This document shows positions 1-8,701 of a stretch of DNA of 59,609 nt, one piece after another. Numbering within the stretch: position 1 is the first letter of the stretch; each line of letters begins with the position of its first letter. A program made the translations under genes and the position numbers. Source of the DNA: Pseudomonadota bacterium (GTDB lineage Bacteria; Pseudomonadota; Alphaproteobacteria; Rhizobiales; Hyphomicrobiaceae); the NCBI GenBank assembly GCA_023423275.1, contig JAFAFW010000032.1:1-59609 (forward strand). The letters are read 5' to 3'. The notes beneath the pieces were generated by a model. That model was not told the origin of the DNA. It saw nothing but the letters and a program-made list of their open reading frames with translations, and did not search any database.

Positions 1-81
1 ACAGAATCTCTGGCGCGGATCGTTCGAACCAAATTCGATGACAAATGCGTATTAGGGCAAGCAACCACCGACCTCTCACCG

Positions 82-225
82 TCATCCCGGCGAAGGCCGG
101 GATCCACGTTGGCCTCACTCCCCAGACCGTGGATGATGAAGCGACGGTCTAGCAGCGCTGACGGAATTCTCCGCTGCTGTTGCGTGAGGGAATAGTGGCG
201 TAGATGCCGGCGTTCGCCGGCATGA
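82..225. repeat. REPIN-like inverted pair of REP hairpins
   Basis: Two copies of a 27-base motif face each other at 82-108 and, on the other strand, 199-225. They differ at only four positions. Each forms an 8-bp stem with a 4-base loop: 84-91 with 96-103, and 204-211 with 216-223. Two of the differences are compensatory: C86-G101 in one copy corresponds to G-C in the other, which points to selection on the fold. Between them lie nested inverted repeats: 124-130 with 144-150, 151-157 with 172-178, and 113-118 with 184-189. The whole segment can therefore fold on itself. The right-hand hairpin lies just past the dxs stop and may also help end that transcript. REP doublets of this kind are known in many proteobacteria; the class name is inference. 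Confidence 0.7.
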
Positions 226-244
226 TGGCGAGAACCAAACCCGA

Positions 245-2164
245 TCAGGCCGAGATATCGCGGGTGGCTGCCGGTTTCCCCAACGCCTTGAGCACAGTCG
301 CGACGATACCCGCTGCATCGAGACCAGCCTGAGCGTACATCTTCTCCGGCTTATCGTGGTCGATGAACACGTCCGGGAGAACCATCGGGCGCACCTTCAG
401 CCCGCGATCCAGCAGGCCGGTGCTTGCCAGCTCGTGCATCACGAACGAACCAAAACCGCCGACCGCCCCCTCCTCCACCGTCACCAGCACCTCGTGATTC
501 CGCGCCAGCCGGTGGATAAGATCGATATCGAGCGGCTTGGCAAAACGCGCGTCGGCGACAGTTGCAGATAGCCCCATCGCAGCGAGCTGGTCTGCGGCGC
601 GCAGCGCCTCCTGAAGGCGCGTGCCGAGCGACAGAATGGCGATGGTCGAGCCTTCGCGGAGAATACGGCCCTTACCGATCTCCAGTGGCACGCCGACGTC
701 CGGCATATCGACGCCAACGCCGTCACCACGCGGATAGCGGAAGGCGCTCGGGCGGTCGTCGATAGCCACCGCCGTCGCCACCATGTGCTTGAGTTCGGCC
801 TCATCGGCAGCCGCCATCAACACCATGTTCGGCAGACAGCCGAGATAAGCGAGATCGAAACTGCCTGCATGGGTCGGTCCATCCGCGCCGACAAGCCCCG
901 CGCGATCGAGAGCGAACCGCACCGGCAGCTTCTGGATCGCCACATCGTGCACGACCTGATCGTAGGCGCGCTGCAGGAACGTCGAATAGATCGCGGCAAA
1001 CGGCTTGTAGCCCTCGGACGCGAGGCCCGCAGCGAACGTCACCGCGTGCTGCTCGGCGATACCGACATCGAACGTGCGATCCGGAAACTCCTTCCCGAAC
1101 AAATCCAATCCGGTGCCGGACGGCATCGCGGCCGTCACGGCCACGATCTTGTCGTCCGTGCGCGCCGACTGAATCAAGCTCTCGGCAAATACGCGCGTAT
1201 AGCTCGGCGCGTTCGGCTTCGGCTTCACCTGATCGCCGGTGATGACGTTGAAGCGGTTCACGCCGTGATATTTGTCGGCGGAGTTTTCCGCTGGGGCATA
1301 ACCCTTGCCCTTCTGCGTGACCACATGAACCAGAACCGGACCCTGGTCCGCGTCGCGCACATTCTTCAAAACCGGCAGCAGATGATCGAAGCTGTGCCCG
1401 TCGATCGGACCGACGTAGTAGAAGCCGAGTTCCTCGAACCACGCGCCGCCCTGCCACAGATGACGGGTATATTCCTCCATCCGCGCCGCCCGGCGCTCCC
1501 AGCTTTTCGGAAGCCGCTTGGCGAGCTGCTTGGCGATGTCCCGGACGTAAAAATAGGTGCCGCTCGACGTGATGCGCGCCAGATAGTTCGACATCGCCCC
1601 GGTTGGTGGTGCGATCGACATGTCGTTGTCGTTGAGGATCACGACCAGCCGGCTGTTCATAGCTCCGGCATTGTTCATCGCCTCGTAGGCCATGCCCGCG
1701 CTCAGCGCGCCGTCGCCGATTACGGCGATGACGTTGCGTTGCTCACCCGAGAGATCACGCGCGACTGCCATGCCGAGACCGGCTGAAATCGACGTCGACG
1801 AGTGCGCGGCGCCGAACGGATCGTATTCGCTCTCGGTGCGCTTGGTGAAGCCCGACAGGCCGCCACCCATCCGCAGCGTACGGATGCGGTCGCGCCGCCC
1901 GGTCAGGATCTTGTGCGGATAAGCCTGATGGCCGACGTCCCAGATCAGGCGGTCGCGCGGCGTATCGAAGACGTGGTGCAGAGCCAGGGTCAGCTCGACC
2001 ACACCCAGCCCCGCCCCGAGATGTCCGCCCGTGACAGACACCGCGTCGATGGTTTCGCGCCGCAGCTCAGCCGCCAGTTGTGGCAAGTCTTTCTCGGCGA
2101 TCTTGCGCAGATCGTCCGGGGTCTTCACGCGATCGAGCAGCGGAGTTGACGTCCCAGAACTCAC
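245..2164 (-). CDS. dxs: 1-deoxy-D-xylulose-5-phosphate synthase
   Basis: This thiamine-diphosphate enzyme joins pyruvate and glyceraldehyde 3-phosphate to make DXP, the entry step of the MEP isoprenoid pathway and a source for thiamine and pyridoxal. The 639 residues are normal for the family. The TPP/magnesium motif GDGALSAG lies at 150-157, followed by an Asn pair at 164-165. The catalytic Glu is E371 in GIAEQHAV, and the DRAG loop starts at residue 420. The start is GTG, with GAGGAG nine bases upstream. It is the last gene of a minus-strand run, 146 bp after xseB. The pairing with xseB is common in alphaproteobacteria. The hairpin at 204-223 lies just downstream. Confidence 0.97.
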   Translation of the reverse strand: MSSGTSTPLLDRVKTPDDLRKIAEKDLPQLAAELRRETIDAVSVTGGHLGAGLGVVELTLALHHVFDTPRDRLIWDVGHQAYPHKILTGRRDRIRTLRMGGGLSGFTKRTESEYDPFGAAHSSTSISAGLGMAVARDLSGEQRNVIAVIGDGALSAGMAYEAMNNAGAMNSRLVVILNDNDMSIAPPTGAMSNYLARITSSGTYFYVRDIAKQLAKRLPKSWERRAARMEEYTRHLWQGGAWFEELGFYYVGPIDGHSFDHLLPVLKNVRDADQGPVLVHVVTQKGKGYAPAENSADKYHGVNRFNVITGDQVKPKPNAPSYTRVFAESLIQSARTDDKIVAVTAAMPSGTGLDLFGKEFPDRTFDVGIAEQHAVTFAAGLASEGYKPFAAIYSTFLQRAYDQVVHDVAIQKLPVRFALDRAGLVGADGPTHAGSFDLAYLGCLPNMVLMAAADEAELKHMVATAVAIDDRPSAFRYPRGDGVGVDMPDVGVPLEIGKGRILREGSTIAILSLGTRLQEALRAADQLAAMGLSATVADARFAKPLDIDLIHRLARNHEVLVTVEEGAVGGFGSFVMHELASTGLLDRGLKVRPMVLPDVFIDHDKPEKMYAQAGLDAAGIVATVLKALGKPAATRDISA

Positions 2165-2310
2165 CAGTCCGGTCTCCTCACCGAATTCTCAAATGGCCTG
2201 ACGGAGCGGCCGCTTTATGACACGACTATAACGCCCTAAATCCGCGGCGCACCATGCATCGTGACGCGGGTGCGGCGATTGCGGAGGAATTGCTGAAACG
2301 AAATCGCCAC

Positions 2311-2589
2311 CTAGCGGACCGGATCGAGCGGCTCCGTGCCGTTCGGTTGGCCATCGGCCCCGAACGTCAGCCTCTCCACCTTCGCCTCTGCCTGCTTGAG
2401 CAAGCGGTCGCAGTGGTCCCTCAGCGCCTCGCCGCGCTCATATATGGTGATGCTTTCCTCTAGCTCCACGTCGCCGCGCTCCAGCCGCCCGACGATCGCT
2501 TCAAGCTCCTTGAGGGCGCGCTCGAACGTCATCTCCACGACGTCCGCGTGCTTCGCCGCTCCCTGTGCCATGCCGTCTTCCATTCCCAT
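2311..2589 (-). CDS. xseB: Exodeoxyribonuclease VII small subunit
   Basis: XseB binds XseA to form the nuclease that degrades single-stranded DNA in both directions and helps in mismatch repair. The 92-residue protein has the typical family core from about residue 20: MTFERALKELEAIVGRLE, then GDVELEESI and a helical YERGEAL segment, ending in a charged tail. It lies between the histone-deacetylase-like gene (23 bp upstream) and dxs. The first Met (2589) is used here. A Met at 2571, preceded by GGAAG, is an equally good start and would shorten the protein by six residues. The xseA partner is not in this window. Confidence 0.93.
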   Translation of the reverse strand: MGMEDGMAQGAAKHADVVEMTFERALKELEAIVGRLERGDVELEESITIYERGEALRDHCDRLLKQAEAKVERLTFGADGQPNGTEPLDPVR

Positions 2590-2612
2590 CGGGTTTCCCC
2601 GGCCATCCCGTC

Positions 2613-3560
2613 TCAGGCCGCATTCATCAGCGTCTTAACATGAACGCCGACGGAACGTGCCAATGCCGAGAGATCGTAGCCGCCTTCCAGCATCGAGACC
2701 ACCCGCCCCTGTGCAGAACGCTCTGCGGCGGCGCATAACTCCTCGGTCGCCCACGCAAAATCCGCCTCAACCAGCCGCAGATTAGCCAGCGGATCGGCCT
2801 CATGCGCGTCAAACCCGGCCGAAATCAGGATCAGGTCAGGGGAGAAATTGTGCAGTGCCGGCAGGATGCGGCTTTCGAACGCCTCGCGAAACTGCTCTCC
2901 CCCGTCATTCGGGCGAAGCGGCGCATTCCAGATATTGCCGACGCCGGTCTCCGACAACGCCCCGGTGCCCGGATACAGCGGCATCTGGTGCGTAGAGGCG
3001 AAAAACAGGTCTTTGTCGGACCAGTACACGTCCTGCGTGCCGTTGCCGTGATGGACATCGAAATCCACGATCGCAATCCGCTCGGCTCCGTATTTTTCAC
3101 GCGCGTACATCCCGGCGATGGCGGCATTGTTGAAGATACAAAACCCCATGGCGCGCTCGGCTTCCGCGTGATGCCCGCACGGACGCACCTGACAGAACGC
3201 GTTTCGCACACCAGAATTGGGGTTCATCACTTCGTCGACCGCCAGCAGACCCGCGCCGACCGCGCGCAGCGCCGGTTCCCAGCTTCCCGGCGACAGCACT
3301 GTATCCGGATCGAGGCGCACCGGCTCCTCGCCTTCGGCCGGACGCGCCGCCTTGATGGCGTCGATATACGAGCGCGGATGGGCCAGCGCGATGCGCTCCT
3401 CGACGTCCTCACGCAACGGCGCCTCGATGCGCTTCAGATCCTTGAACAGCTCATGCGTCAGGACCTTGTCGATCGCCCGCATGCGATCTGGCCGTTCCGG
3501 ATGACCGTAACCGGTGTCGTGATTAACGAAGCTTGGATGCGTGATCAGCAATGTCGACAT
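2613..3560 (-). CDS. Histone deacetylase family (class II-like) deacetylase
   Basis: The protein belongs to the arginase/deacetylase fold: zinc amidohydrolases that include bacterial acetoin-utilisation, acetylpolyamine and histone-deacetylase-like proteins. The 315 residues carry the full active site. There is a His pair at H130-H131 (CGHHAEAE), zinc ligands D168 and H170 in FDVHHGNGTQ, a third ligand D251 in SAGFDAHEADP, and a late LEGGYDL motif that carries the usual Gly-Gly-Tyr. It precedes xseB by 23 bp and follows the SDR gene by 46 bp, so it is probably cotranscribed. The substrate cannot be read from the sequence; a polyamine or protein acetyl-lysine is possible. Confidence 0.88.
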   Translation of the reverse strand: MSTLLITHPSFVNHDTGYGHPERPDRMRAIDKVLTHELFKDLKRIEAPLREDVEERIALAHPRSYIDAIKAARPAEGEEPVRLDPDTVLSPGSWEPALRAVGAGLLAVDEVMNPNSGVRNAFCQVRPCGHHAEAERAMGFCIFNNAAIAGMYAREKYGAERIAIVDFDVHHGNGTQDVYWSDKDLFFASTHQMPLYPGTGALSETGVGNIWNAPLRPNDGGEQFREAFESRILPALHNFSPDLILISAGFDAHEADPLANLRLVEADFAWATEELCAAAERSAQGRVVSMLEGGYDLSALARSVGVHVKTLMNAA

Positions 3561-3606
3561 GGCGTCCCGCCAGTTGGATTTATCGCGGCTATTCTACACC
3601 AGTCGG

Positions 3607-4488
3607 TCAACCGCGCACGTCACGACGGGCCAGCGTGACGCCGGGAGGCGGCTTGCTGCTGTCCGGCACGAAGAAATCCGGCGCCAGATCGACGCTCGGA
3701 TCGACCCTGTAAGGCTCGAAATCCCGCACGCCGCCGACATCATGCAGGAAGATGTCGTCGATCACGAAATTGCCGGTGAAAGACCGCGACGGCTGGGTGA
3801 AGATCAGATGCGCCGCGTCGGCCAGGATGTCCGGCTTCCGGCTCATGCGCATGACTTTATCGCCTCCCAGCAGATTGCCGATCGCGGCCGTCGCGATGGT
3901 TGTCCGCGGCCACAAGGCGTTAACCGCGATGCCATCAGGCTTGAACTCCTCCGCCATGCCCAGCACGCACAGGCTCATCCCGTATTTGGCAATCGAATAG
4001 GCGACATGGCCCGCGAACCATTTGGCCTGCATATCCAGCGGCGGCGAGAGCGTGAGAATGTGCGGATTATCCGCGCGCTTCAAATGCGGCAGGCAGGTCT
4101 TGGAGACGAGAAACGTGCCGCGTGTATTGACCCCGAACATCAGATCGAACCGCTTCAGATCGGTCTTCCCGACCGGCGTCAGCGAGATGGCACTGGCGTT
4201 GTTCACGCAGATATCGACGCCGCCGAACGCCTCCACGGTTTTGGCCACGGCCGCCTCGACCTGGTCCTCGAAGCGGATGTCGCAGACCAGCGGCAAAGCC
4301 TTTCCGCCTGCGGCTTCTATCTCCTTCGCGGCCGCATAGATCGTGCCCGGGAGTTTCGGATTGGGTTCGGCCGTCTTGGCGGCAATGGCAATGTTGGCGC
4401 CATCCCGGGCAGCCCGCAACGCGATCGCGAGGCCGATGCCACGGCTGGCGCCGGTGATGAACAAGGTCTTGTTCTTCAGACTGGCCAT
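3607..4488 (-). CDS. SDR family oxidoreductase, HSDL2-like
   Basis: This is a classical short-chain dehydrogenase of 293 residues. The nucleotide-binding TGASRGIG is at 12-19 and NNAS at 96-99. Catalytic Ser148, Tyr164 and Lys168 follow the S...YxxxK pattern. The sequence resembles the dehydrogenase part of HSDL2 (hydroxysteroid dehydrogenase-like 2), with a longer loop after residue 40 and a C-terminal tail ending in a Pro-rich stretch. It lacks the SCP2 domain of animal HSDL2. Its place downstream of an acyl-CoA dehydrogenase and a crotonase suggests a role in lipid or fatty acyl metabolism, but the substrate is unknown. Confidence 0.85.
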   Translation of the reverse strand: MASLKNKTLFITGASRGIGLAIALRAARDGANIAIAAKTAEPNPKLPGTIYAAAKEIEAAGGKALPLVCDIRFEDQVEAAVAKTVEAFGGVDICVNNASAISLTPVGKTDLKRFDLMFGVNTRGTFLVSKTCLPHLKRADNPHILTLSPPLDMQAKWFAGHVAYSIAKYGMSLCVLGMAEEFKPDGIAVNALWPRTTIATAAIGNLLGGDKVMRMSRKPDILADAAHLIFTQPSRSFTGNFVIDDIFLHDVGGVRDFEPYRVDPSVDLAPDFFVPDSSKPPPGVTLARRDVRG

Positions 4489-4539
4489 GACGGGCTCCTC
4501 AGATTGAATGGAGAAATTGGCTCGTCCGGAACGTCCGGA

Positions 4540-6045
4540 TCATGCGTTCGTTGCCGCGCGTCGTCGAAACAGGCCCTTTACCATTTTGAACGGCCAGGAA
4601 GCGACAGCCCACACTTGCAGCATGAACGTCATGACGGCAGCGGGCAGCGCCACGACCGGCAGGAAGAACAGCAGGAAAATCATGAACCGGATAGTTCGCA
4701 TTCCGTAAAATGTAACGGCATTTCGATACGCCTCCCGCCCCTTCGGAGGCCACAACAAGCTCCACCACAGCCGAGCCGCCGGCCAGCCCATGACACCAAT
4801 CGCCAGGAACGCGAGGTAGATATACTGATAGGCTGCAGGAACCCCCGGCACGATGCGCATCTCGAGCTCTTTCTCGCGCTCTGAGCTCCTGAGCTCCATC
4901 TCCAGGCCAGTGGTGACGACACGGCCGGTCAACTCCGTGACAATGGTCGAAACGAAGCCGTCGCCGGGCTCGCCGGGCGCGGAAGCCGCCACCCGCTCCG
5001 GATGCACCGCGATCGCAACGCGGCCATTGCCCCGTTTCGTCGCAGAAATCACCAGCGGCGCGTCCGCATCGGCCACCGCATTGAGAAAATCCGCCGTCGT
5101 CGGCCGTCTCATCGCCTGCTTGAGACCGGCGATCTCGATGCGCTGCCAGAGCCAGTTGCGCGCGCCCGGCTGACGCGGGCTCCTGGCATGCAAAACCACG
5201 ACATTCACGTCCGTACCGGCAGCGGCGCGCAGGAGGTCGTCGATGGCGAGGCGATGCTCCGACCCGTCGGCAGGCCGGAAATGCAGTGTCCGGCCCTCGA
5301 CCCGGCCAGAAATGACGATCGTCTGTCCGGGGACCGCACGGATCGCGTCGGCAAGTGCTGCCGGATCGATGGTATCGGTGAGGACCTGCTTACTCACCGG
5401 ATCGGTGCGAACCGCGGGCGCCAGTTGTTTTGCCCCGCCCGGCTCCAGCGCCAGTACGCGGATCTTCGCCGGGCTGACCGGGCGCGCCAACTGCCACAAA
5501 GCCTCATCGAACAGCCTGCGTTCGCCAAGGGTCAGAAGCAGGTTCGGGCGGATTTCCGCGCGCAGTTCGCCGCCAGCGGTCCTGGGGCGGATGAGCGGAT
5601 AGCTCTCCTTGCCGGCCATGACGCGCAACTGCGCGTCTGTCGGCAGCAGGTCGATGTAGGCCCGATTGGTGAAGGCAGCATCCTCGGTCACCAGCAGCGT
5701 CAGCTTCGATTCCGCGCCCTCGGGTGCGAGCACCCTGGCAACGCGCTGCATCTCGCCTGGCGTGCCGACCGTGAAGCGTTCGCCTGCGAGATTGGTGAAC
5801 GTCCAATGCCCTTCCTGTGACACCGTCGCTGCCAAGGTCGTTCCCTTTGGTCCTGGCGGTGGAAATGATTTCAAATGAAGCGCAGCATTATCGAGCGTGC
5901 TGACGCCGCGCCGGGCTGCGATCTTACCGCCAGCCTCACCGGCTTCCTGCAAAACCCGTGACAGCCAACCGGCATCGGCCGGCAGTGTCGCCGCAAGCAT
6001 GGCCAGCATCACCAATCCTGCGAAGATATGCTGCCCCCAGCGCAT
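4540..6045 (-). CDS. Unknown secreted/membrane protein, 501 aa
   Basis: I do not recognise a family. The N-terminus is a signal peptide (hydrophobic LVMLAMLAATLPADAG, likely cut near residue 26). A large, mostly hydrophilic region to about residue 405 follows, predicted to be outside the cytoplasm. Two or more membrane segments lie between about 412 and 490, and the C-terminus is basic. The membrane part includes IYLAFLAIGVMGWPA and FLLFFLPVVALPAAVM. It starts only 5 bp after the crotonase stop, so it is translated from the same message. The layout, an exposed domain tied to the inner membrane, fits a sensor or envelope factor, but no function can be assigned. Confidence 0.8.
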   Translation of the reverse strand: MRWGQHIFAGLVMLAMLAATLPADAGWLSRVLQEAGEAGGKIAARRGVSTLDNAALHLKSFPPPGPKGTTLAATVSQEGHWTFTNLAGERFTVGTPGEMQRVARVLAPEGAESKLTLLVTEDAAFTNRAYIDLLPTDAQLRVMAGKESYPLIRPRTAGGELRAEIRPNLLLTLGERRLFDEALWQLARPVSPAKIRVLALEPGGAKQLAPAVRTDPVSKQVLTDTIDPAALADAIRAVPGQTIVISGRVEGRTLHFRPADGSEHRLAIDDLLRAAAGTDVNVVVLHARSPRQPGARNWLWQRIEIAGLKQAMRRPTTADFLNAVADADAPLVISATKRGNGRVAIAVHPERVAASAPGEPGDGFVSTIVTELTGRVVTTGLEMELRSSEREKELEMRIVPGVPAAYQYIYLAFLAIGVMGWPAARLWWSLLWPPKGREAYRNAVTFYGMRTIRFMIFLLFFLPVVALPAAVMTFMLQVWAVASWPFKMVKGLFRRRAATNA

Positions 6046-6050
6046 GTCCC

Positions 6051-6827
6051 TCAGCCCCGTTTCACCGCCTTGAAGTCCGCTGGCCGTTTTTCGAAGAAGG
6101 CCGCGAACGCCTCCTGCGCTTCCGGTGATGTCATCCGGTCACGGAACTGACGCGCTTCTTCTTCGATGCACGCCGATAAGGCGGCCGCATCCCCCCGTAG
6201 CAACCGCCGCGCGATCGCGAGTGCGTCCGGCGGCTTGGCGGCAAGCCGCGCGGCCGCGGACCGCGCCGTCTTTTCAAGCTCGTCAGCCGGAACGACAGCA
6301 TTGACCAGTCCGGCCTCGCGCGCACGTTCGGCGGTGAACGTTTCGCCCAGCACGAGCATTTCGAAAGCGCGCGGATACCCAAGCCGTCGCGGAGCCATCA
6401 GGCTGGATCCGGCTTCGGGCACGAGGCCGAGATTGAGAAACGGGGTCGAAAAGCGGGCGGCAGGCGTCGCATAGACCAGGTCGCAATGGAACAGCATGGT
6501 GGTGCCGATCCCGACCGCCAGCCCGTCGACGGCTGCGATCATCGGCTTCCTTACCCGGGGCAGCAGCCGGATGAATTCCAGAACCGGACCGCCCAGCCCG
6601 ACGCCGCTCCGGGCGCTTTCCATGAAGTCGCCGATGTCGTTCCCGGCGCTGAAAACCCCATCCGAGCCGACGAACAGATTAGTCACGATCTCCGGATCAT
6701 CGTCAGCAGTCCGCAGCGCATCGACCATCGCCGCATACATGGCGGTGGTCAGCGCATTCTTCTTCCCGGGACGAGCCATGCGGATCGTCTGCAAGCCGCC
6801 TTCCACAGAAGTTTCGATGTCCGCCAC
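6051..6827 (-). CDS. Crotonase family enoyl-CoA hydratase/isomerase
   Basis: This crotonase-fold protein (258 residues) should act on a CoA thioester in beta-oxidation or a related route. The oxyanion-hole segments are FSAGND at 59-64 and DGLAVGIGTT at 101-110. Only one of the two usual hydratase glutamates is evident: E138 in LGLVPEAGSS. The position that carries the first Glu in true hydratases (GGGCELA-type motif) reads GIGTTML here. This pattern is closer to delta3-delta2 enoyl-CoA isomerases and PaaG-like proteins than to FadB-type hydratases. It lies 20 bp after the acyl-CoA dehydrogenase, as in a fatty acid or aromatic degradation unit. Confidence 0.88.
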   Translation of the reverse strand: MADIETSVEGGLQTIRMARPGKKNALTTAMYAAMVDALRTADDDPEIVTNLFVGSDGVFSAGNDIGDFMESARSGVGLGGPVLEFIRLLPRVRKPMIAAVDGLAVGIGTTMLFHCDLVYATPAARFSTPFLNLGLVPEAGSSLMAPRRLGYPRAFEMLVLGETFTAERAREAGLVNAVVPADELEKTARSAAARLAAKPPDALAIARRLLRGDAAALSACIEEEARQFRDRMTSPEAQEAFAAFFEKRPADFKAVKRG

Positions 6828-6847
6828 GGCACCCGTCTCCTGCTGAC

Positions 6848-8620
6848 TTACCCGGCCAACTGCTCCGGTGAAAGCGCCAAGGTCGACGTGGCGCCTTCCA
6901 TGACCGATTGCGCCAATCCGGGCGCGGCGGTCGCGACGTTTTCCGCGAAGAAGCGCGCGACAGCAATGGACATGTCGCTATCACCACCATCGCGAGCCGC
7001 CGCCATGGCCGTTCGTGCGAGGTAAACGCCGCCCGCAGCCAATCCGAATATCCTCAGATAGGGCGTCGCGCCCGCAAGCGCCGATTCAGGATCGCTCGCC
7101 AGCGCCTTTCCGAGCCAGCGCGATGCCGCCGACAACGCCGCCAGCGCCTCCGAGAGACGCTCGGCCATCTTGCCAAATGACGGATTGTTGGATGCCTTCA
7201 GCTCTTCGACACTGGCGGACAACTCACCGAGATACGCCTCGACTATCTTACCGTCGCCGAGCGGCAGCTTTCGCGTCAGCAGATCGATGGCCTGGATCCC
7301 GTTCGTGCCTTCATAGATCGGCAGAATACGGGCATCGCGATAATACTGCGCCGCGCCCGTTTCCTCGATGAACCCCATGCCGCCGTGGATCTGCACCCCG
7401 ATCGACGCCACCTCGCAGGCGATGTCGGTCGAGAACGCTTTGGCGACCGGCGTCAGCAAGGCCCCGCGTGCGGCCGCCAACTGCCGCACCGACTCCGTCT
7501 CGCCATGATGTGAAATGTCGATTTCGCGCGCTGTTGCAAAGCAGATGGCGCGGGCCGCCTGGGTCATGGATTTCATGGTCAGGAGAGAGCGGCGGATATC
7601 GGGATGCGCGATGATAGGCGCCATGCCGTCGATGCTCGGCGCTCGCCCCTGCTTGCGTTCGGCCGCATAGGCTGCGGCGTGCTGCGTCGCCCGTTCCGCG
7701 ATGGCGACACCTTGCACGCCCACCGCAAGCCGCGCGGCGTTCATCATGATGAACATAGCGTTCAGGCCGCGATTTTCCTCACCGACAAGATAGCCGGTCG
7801 CCCCGCCCTGCTCGCCGTATTTCATCACACACGTCGGGCTGGCGTGAATGCCGAGCTTGTGCTCCAGACTGGCGCAGGTGACATCATTGCGCGCGCCCAG
7901 AGATCCGTCGGCATTGACCAGATACTTGGGCACCACGAACAGCGAAATCCCACGCGTGCCGGCGGGTGCATCCGTCAGCCGCGCCAGTACGAGATGGATG
8001 ATGTTCTCCGCCATCTCATGATCGCCGTACGTGATGAAGATCTTCGTGCCGGTGATCTTGTAGGTCCCGTCCGCCTGCCGCTCGGCCTTGGTCGTCAGCG
8101 CACCGAGATCCGAACCGGCCTGCGGCTCGGTCAAATTCATGGTTCCGGTCCACTGGCCCGAGATCATCTTGGGCAGGTAGGTCCGCTTCAGGTCCTCGGA
8201 ACCTTGAGCGTGCAAGGCGTTGATCGCCCCTTGCGTCAGCAGCGGGCACAGTCCGAACGACAGGTTGGCGGAATTCCACACCTCGCAGGCGACGGTAGAA
8301 ACGACTTCCGGCAGGCCCTGGCCGCCGAACTCCTCTGGACACGGCAGCGCACTCCATCCGCCGGCAGCAAAGGCCTCGTAGGCCTCCTTCCAACCCGGCG
8401 GCGTCACGACCTTTCCGTCTTCCAGGCGGGACCCGGTCCGATCACCCGTCACGTTGAGAGGATCGAGCACCTCGGCGCCGAAGCGCCCGGCCTCTTCGAT
8501 GACCGCGCGCAGCGTTTCCTCATCGAGCCCCTTGGTGATACCGCGCTGCGACAGGTCGGACAGCCCCGCTGCCGACTTGAGTGCGCGCATAATGTCGTCT
8601 ACGGGAGCCCTATAGGTCAT
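6848..8620 (-). CDS. Acyl-CoA dehydrogenase, DmdC/large type
   Basis: This FAD enzyme of 590 residues oxidises an acyl-CoA to the 2-enoyl form. It is longer than the usual 380-400 residues because of an extra C-terminal helical domain, the layout of 3-methylmercaptopropionyl-CoA dehydrogenase-like proteins. The flavin/substrate motif LTEPQAGSD is at 163-171, IHGGMGF at 421-427, and the catalytic Glu is E437 in IYEGTNGIQ. It is the first gene of a long minus-strand run. An 81-bp gap separates it from the divergent tsaC/sua5 gene and should hold both promoters. The true chain length preference is not visible. Confidence 0.92.
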   Translation of the reverse strand: MTYRAPVDDIMRALKSAAGLSDLSQRGITKGLDEETLRAVIEEAGRFGAEVLDPLNVTGDRTGSRLEDGKVVTPPGWKEAYEAFAAGGWSALPCPEEFGGQGLPEVVSTVACEVWNSANLSFGLCPLLTQGAINALHAQGSEDLKRTYLPKMISGQWTGTMNLTEPQAGSDLGALTTKAERQADGTYKITGTKIFITYGDHEMAENIIHLVLARLTDAPAGTRGISLFVVPKYLVNADGSLGARNDVTCASLEHKLGIHASPTCVMKYGEQGGATGYLVGEENRGLNAMFIMMNAARLAVGVQGVAIAERATQHAAAYAAERKQGRAPSIDGMAPIIAHPDIRRSLLTMKSMTQAARAICFATAREIDISHHGETESVRQLAAARGALLTPVAKAFSTDIACEVASIGVQIHGGMGFIEETGAAQYYRDARILPIYEGTNGIQAIDLLTRKLPLGDGKIVEAYLGELSASVEELKASNNPSFGKMAERLSEALAALSAASRWLGKALASDPESALAGATPYLRIFGLAAGGVYLARTAMAAARDGGDSDMSIAVARFFAENVATAAPGLAQSVMEGATSTLALSPEQLAG

Positions 8621-8701
8621 CGGTTCAGCCTTCCGGTCCGCTTCCGCGCCACCCTAAGAGCTAGCCGGTGAGCTGGAAAGGTCAACCGGAGAAGGTCGGA
8701 T

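Noticed and set aside
785..1786. 333-codon plus-strand open frame opposite dxs; similar long frames opposite hisZ, hisS, recQ, pyrB, rnr and the Pnkp-like gene.
   Set aside because: All lie fully against genes with clear domain motifs and show only shadow composition.
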